Positions 61,214 through 64,000 of a stretch of 64,000 nucleotides of DNA are shown in pieces. This DNA comes from Pseudooceanicola nanhaiensis DSM 18065. GTDB lineage: Bacteria > Pseudomonadota > Alphaproteobacteria > Rhodobacterales > Rhodobacteraceae. The DNA is taken from contig NZ_JHZF01000013.1 in assembly GCF_000688295.1 (NCBI RefSeq), positions 124,001 to 188,000 on the forward strand. The letters run 5' to 3'. Position numbers and translations under genes: made by a program. A model generated the notes under the pieces. The model saw only the letters and a list, made by a program, of their open reading frames with translations, had not been told where the DNA came from and ran no database searches. Position 1 is the first letter of the stretch; each line of letters starts with the position of its first letter.

Positions 61214-61831
61214 TCAGGCCGCGAGCAGGTCGAGCAGCGACACCTCCTGCGGGACGGCGCCACGCAGCAGCGCCGTCTCGGGTGCCGAGAGACAGCGCCG
61301 CGGCGCCCGGGCGGCCGGATCGAAGAGCTCGGTCGCGCGCTGGACGGCCGGGGGCAGTTCCGTCTGCCGGGCCTTTTCCGCATCCATGCTTTCGATCCAG
61401 AGCGAGCCTGCATTGATGATCTCGTGCCGGCGCATCACCACGATATGGTAACTGAGCCCGCCCATCGAGGGATCGGCGCGCGGCTCCCCGCGGCGGCTGA
61501 GGTCCGAGAACCGGGCCAGCACCTCGTCCGTGCCGAAGAAGGCTTCGCATTCCGGCCGCTTCACCAGCGCGCGCGTGCCGGGCGCGACGCGCAGCTTTTC
61601 GGTCAGCTTGCCGCCCGGGCCGTATTCCCCCGGCAGGAAGACGATCGGCGGCGGCGGCGGCGCGCCCGAGGGCAGGACCTTCATCCGCACGATGTGCAAC
61701 ACCTCCTGCGCGCCGTGGTCGCGGGTGATCAGCTTGTCGCCGGGGGCCAGCCATTCCACCGGGATCTCGCCGGTCGTGGCCAGCAGCATGGTGCCCGGCC
61801 CGATGCCGGAGAGGGTGTGTTCGTTCAGCAT
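61214..61831 (-). CDS. Hint-domain protein
   Basis: The 205-residue protein resembles the Hint_2 domains of Rhodobacterales (SGIGPGTMLLATTGEIPVEW, LAPGDKLITRDHGAQEVLHI, then a histidine-less region GALVKRPE-like). Unlike an intein it has no Cys at the start of the domain and no exteins, so splicing is not expected. Functions of stand-alone Hint_2 proteins are unknown; some precede secreted or calcium-binding proteins. ATG 61831 has AAAAAGG eight bases upstream; a TTG two codons earlier is possible. It is convergent with the GyrI-like gene. Confidence 0.82.
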   Translation of the reverse strand: MLNEHTLSGIGPGTMLLATTGEIPVEWLAPGDKLITRDHGAQEVLHIVRMKVLPSGAPPPPPIVFLPGEYGPGGKLTEKLRVAPGTRALVKRPECEAFFGTDEVLARFSDLSRRGEPRADPSMGGLSYHIVVMRRHEIINAGSLWIESMDAEKARQTELPPAVQRATELFDPAARAPRRCLSAPETALLRGAVPQEVSLLDLLAA

Positions 61832-61928
61832 GCGCAACGCCTTTTTGCGCGACTATCACCGAACTGCCTTGCCATGGGGTTAAGCGCCGCGCTTGCCCGC
61901 ACCGGCGCGCTCGTGCATCAAGGCGCGG

Positions 61929-62573
61929 ATGGCGAAGCAACTGCCCTATAACACCATGCGCGAGATCTTTGCGCGCTTCCACGAGGCCGAGCCCGAGCCG
62001 AAGGGCGAGCTGGAGCACGTGAACGCCTACACGCTCGTCGTGGCGGTGGCGCTGTCGGCGCAGGCGACCGACGCGGGGGTGAACAAGGCGACCCGAAGGC
62101 TCTTCCAGGTGGCGGACACGCCCGAGAAGATGCTGGCGCTCGGCGAAGAGGGCCTGACCGAGCACATCAAGACGATCGGGCTGTTCCGCCAGAAGGCGAA
62201 GAACGTCATCAAGCTCTCCCGGATCATCGTCGAGGAATACGGCGGCGAGGTCCCCAATTCCCGCGCCGCGCTGCAATCCCTGCCCGGCGTGGGGCGCAAG
62301 ACCGCGAACGTCGTGCTCAACATGTGGTGGCACTATCCGGCGCAGGCGGTCGACACCCATATCTTCCGGGTCGGCAACCGCACCGGAATCGCCCCCGGCA
62401 AGGACGTGGTCGCGGTGGAACACGCGATCGAGGACAACGTCCCGGCCGATTACCAGCTTCACGCGCATCACTGGCTGATCCTGCACGGGCGCTACATCTG
62501 CGTCGCGCGGAAACCCAAGTGCAATGCCTGCCTGATACGCGATCTCTGCCCATACGAGGACAAGACTCCATGA
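61929..62573 (+). CDS. nth: endonuclease III
   Basis: Nth is a bifunctional DNA glycosylase/AP lyase for oxidised pyrimidines. The 214-residue protein has the helix-hairpin-helix LPGVGRKTANVVL with K124, the catalytic D142 in AVDTHIFRVGN, and the 4Fe-4S cluster cysteines C191, C198, C201, C207 (spacing 6-2-5). Length matches E. coli Nth with an offset of four residues. ATG 61929 (MAKQLPYNTM). The TGA overlaps the ATG of the kinase gene. Confidence 0.96.
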   Translation: MAKQLPYNTMREIFARFHEAEPEPKGELEHVNAYTLVVAVALSAQATDAGVNKATRRLFQVADTPEKMLALGEEGLTEHIKTIGLFRQKAKNVIKLSRIIVEEYGGEVPNSRAALQSLPGVGRKTANVVLNMWWHYPAQAVDTHIFRVGNRTGIAPGKDVVAVEHAIEDNVPADYQLHAHHWLILHGRYICVARKPKCNACLIRDLCPYEDKTP

Positions 62574-63556
62574 AAAAATACGACGTCGTCGGCATCGGCA
62601 ACGCGATCGTCGACGTGATCACACGCTCGGACGATTCCTTTCTCGATCTCATGGGGATCCAGAAGGGCATCATGCAGCTGGTGGAGCGGGAACGGGGAGA
62701 GCTGCTCTACGGCTCGATGAAGGAGCGGGTCCAGACCCCCGGCGGATCGCTCGCCAACACCATCGCGGGGATCGGCAGCCTCGGGCTGGCCACCGGCTTC
62801 ATCGGCCGGGTGCGCGACGATGCGCTCGGCAAGTTCTACGCCGAGGAGATGGAGCGCGGCGGCACCGATTTCGTCAACGCGCCCGTCGCGGGCGGAGAGC
62901 TTCCGACCTCGCGCTCGATGATCTTCGTCAGCCCCGACGGCGAACGCTCGATGAACACCTATCTCGGCATCTCCGCCGAGCTCGGGCCCGAGGACGTGTC
63001 GGAAGATGTCGCCTCCAACGCCCGGATCCTGTTCCTCGAAGGCTATCTCTACGACAAGCCCAAGGGCATGCAGGCCTTCGAGGCCGCCTCGCGCGCCACC
63101 CGCGCCGCCGGGGGGATGGCGGGGATCTCGCTGTCGGACCCGTTCTGCGTGGACCGGCACCGGCCAGAGTTCCGGCGGCTGGTGAAGGAGCTCGACTACG
63201 TCATCGGCAACGAACAGGAATGGCTGTCGCTCTACCAGACCGACGACCTTGGCTTCGCGCTCGAGACCGCGGCCTCGGAATCCGGTCTGATCGCCTGCAC
63301 GCGCTCGGGCCATGACGTCGTGATCGTGCGCGGCGAGGAAGAGGCCGTGATCCCCGTCCGCCCCGTGACCCCCGTGGATGCGACGGGCGCGGGCGACCAG
63401 TTCGCCGCCGGGTTCCTCTACGGCCTCGCCACGGGGGCGGATCTGGCCGTCGCGGGCCGGATGGGCTGCGTTGCCGCCGCCGAGGTCATCGGCCATGTCG
63501 GCCCCCGGCCCCAGGCCGACCTGTCCGAACTGTTCCGCGCCGAAGGACTCCTCTAG
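62570..63556 (+). CDS. PfkB-family adenosine kinase
   Basis: The 328-residue kinase has the two PfkB signatures: GGSLANTIAGIGSLGLATGF near the N-terminus and the anion-hole/catalytic-base motif DATGAGDQFAAGF near the C-terminus. The N-terminus YDVVGIGNAIVDVITRSDDS is typical of the bacterial adenosine kinases of this type. It phosphorylates adenosine to AMP. The ATG overlaps the nth stop (ATGA), an nth-adenosine kinase arrangement common in Rhodobacterales. Confidence 0.92.
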   Translation: MKKYDVVGIGNAIVDVITRSDDSFLDLMGIQKGIMQLVERERGELLYGSMKERVQTPGGSLANTIAGIGSLGLATGFIGRVRDDALGKFYAEEMERGGTDFVNAPVAGGELPTSRSMIFVSPDGERSMNTYLGISAELGPEDVSEDVASNARILFLEGYLYDKPKGMQAFEAASRATRAAGGMAGISLSDPFCVDRHRPEFRRLVKELDYVIGNEQEWLSLYQTDDLGFALETAASESGLIACTRSGHDVVIVRGEEEAVIPVRPVTPVDATGAGDQFAAGFLYGLATGADLAVAGRMGCVAAAEVIGHVGPRPQADLSELFRAEGLL

Positions 63557-63791
63557 CGCCGCACCGGGCCGCGGGCCCGGGCGCCTGCCGCGACCGCGCC
63601 GCCGACCCGGCACCCGTCCGGGGGCCCCGGGCCCGCGGCGCCTTTGCCCGCGAAAATGCCTCGTCGGGCGACATCCGGCATGGTTCAATGCCTCTCGCGC
63701 CACCGCGACCGAGGATTTTCAGCCCCCCTTGCATATCACATTCAAATAAACATATATGAATTCCACCCCGGCGACCGAAGCGAGACCAGAA
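63557..63791. promoter_or_regulatory. upstream region of the SulP gene with an AT-rich promoter-like segment
   Basis: The first part is GC-rich with no gene. At 63729-63760 the DNA turns AT-rich; TTGCAT (63729-63734) and TATATG (63753-63758) are 18 bases apart and could be a sigma-70 promoter. This composition is rare in the window. The start codon of the sulP gene follows 33 bases after the -10-like element. Confidence 0.4.
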
Positions 63792-64000
63792 TGCCGCACG
63801 CCTCTTCCGCGATGAAAACCGTCCGCCGATACCTGCCCATACTCGAATGGGGCCGCAGCTACGACGGACAGACCTTCTCCAGCGACCTGATGGCCGCGAT
63901 GATCGTCACGATCATGCTGATCCCGCAATCCCTGGCCTACGCGCTGCTGGCCGGGCTGCCCGCCGAGATGGGGCTCTACGCCTCGATCCTGCCGCTTGTC
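63792..64000 (+). CDS. SulP-family anion transporter, 3' end outside window
   Basis: Only the first 69 residues are present. After about 15 polar residues (MPHASSAMKTVRRYLPILEW) the sequence enters the SulP N-terminal signature with DLMAAMIVTIMLIPQSLAYA and LLAGLPAEMGLYASILP. The family moves sulfate, bicarbonate or other anions. ATG 63792 is used; an internal ATG at 63813 (MKTVRRYLPI) is also possible. The C-terminal STAS domain cannot be judged. Confidence 0.88.

Noticed and set aside
61214-61831. Intein
   Set aside because: No flanking extein sequence or N-terminal Cys/Ser splice junction is seen; the protein stands alone.

Overview
The window reads as chromosome from a high-GC alphaproteobacterium of the Rhodobacteraceae/Roseobacter type. 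Pointers are the strong GC bias, frequent ATGA/GTGA stop-start overlaps, an FYDLN-acid protein beside tRNA-Ala(GGC), a DUF1217 flagellar-type protein, a DUF1523 protein, a taurine-pyruvate-type aminotransferase and a TTAA-N7-TTAA CtrA-type site. Nearly all of it is ordinary core and metabolic coding sequence at about one gene per kilobase. I see no insertion sequence, integrase, prophage gene, CRISPR array or rRNA. Both edges cut a gene: a D-Ala-D-Ala carboxypeptidase on the left and a SulP transporter on the right.

Layout. 1-5.4 kb: dac-tmk-holB-tatD-MBL hydrolase-AEC transporter, one forward run for cell wall, dTTP synthesis and replication. 5.4-11.3 kb, reverse: a glutathione transferase, a quinone-detoxification-like dioxygenase/hydrolase pair, a tyrosine phosphatase, modBC without modA, and an orphan six-helix membrane protein sharing its upstream region (with the CtrA-type site) with a second methionine aminopeptidase. 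12.3-16.2 kb: catalase, aldehyde dehydrogenase and a 1-Cys peroxiredoxin. 16.5-24.6 kb: recO, then gpmI-envC-ctpA (glycolysis and division-coupled murein hydrolysis), a glycosyltransferase, a SIMPL protein and a lytic transglycosylase. 24.7-35.8 kb: DUF1217 repeat protein, map, sfsA, a CinA-like protein with GNAT/AhpD/OmpA genes, succinate-semialdehyde dehydrogenase, a P1 peptidase, creatinase and a cupin.

36.1-43.1 kb holds the most interesting block: seven co-directional genes of mostly unknown function around a classical-AAA-like ATPase whose Walker B glutamate is replaced by aspartate. Partners are a coiled-coil protein, two soluble proteins of unknown function and three small membrane proteins. 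The block ends in a strong terminator. It is the best candidate here for an undescribed machine.

43.2-47.3 kb: a taurine-pyruvate-type aminotransferase coupled to a CaiB/BaiF protein with a long N-terminal extension, then glycerate kinase. 47.3-50.4 kb: a complete zinc-uptake locus (znuA divergent from zur-znuC-znuB) with a Zur-type palindrome and histidine-rich tracts in both ZnuA and ZnuC. 50.7-57.0 kb: an omega-amino-acid aminotransferase, a phosphatase, an SDR, then an accessory-looking stretch (methyltransferase, CxxC flavoprotein, Rrf2 regulator, DUF2267 protein in lower-GC DNA) ending at tRNA-Ala. 57.2-64 kb: FYDLN protein, YgjP-like metallopeptidase, GntR regulator, GST, accA, a GyrI-like protein, a Hint protein, nth, adenosine kinase and the start of sulP.

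All family names come from reading motifs and memory of the families; no database search was run.
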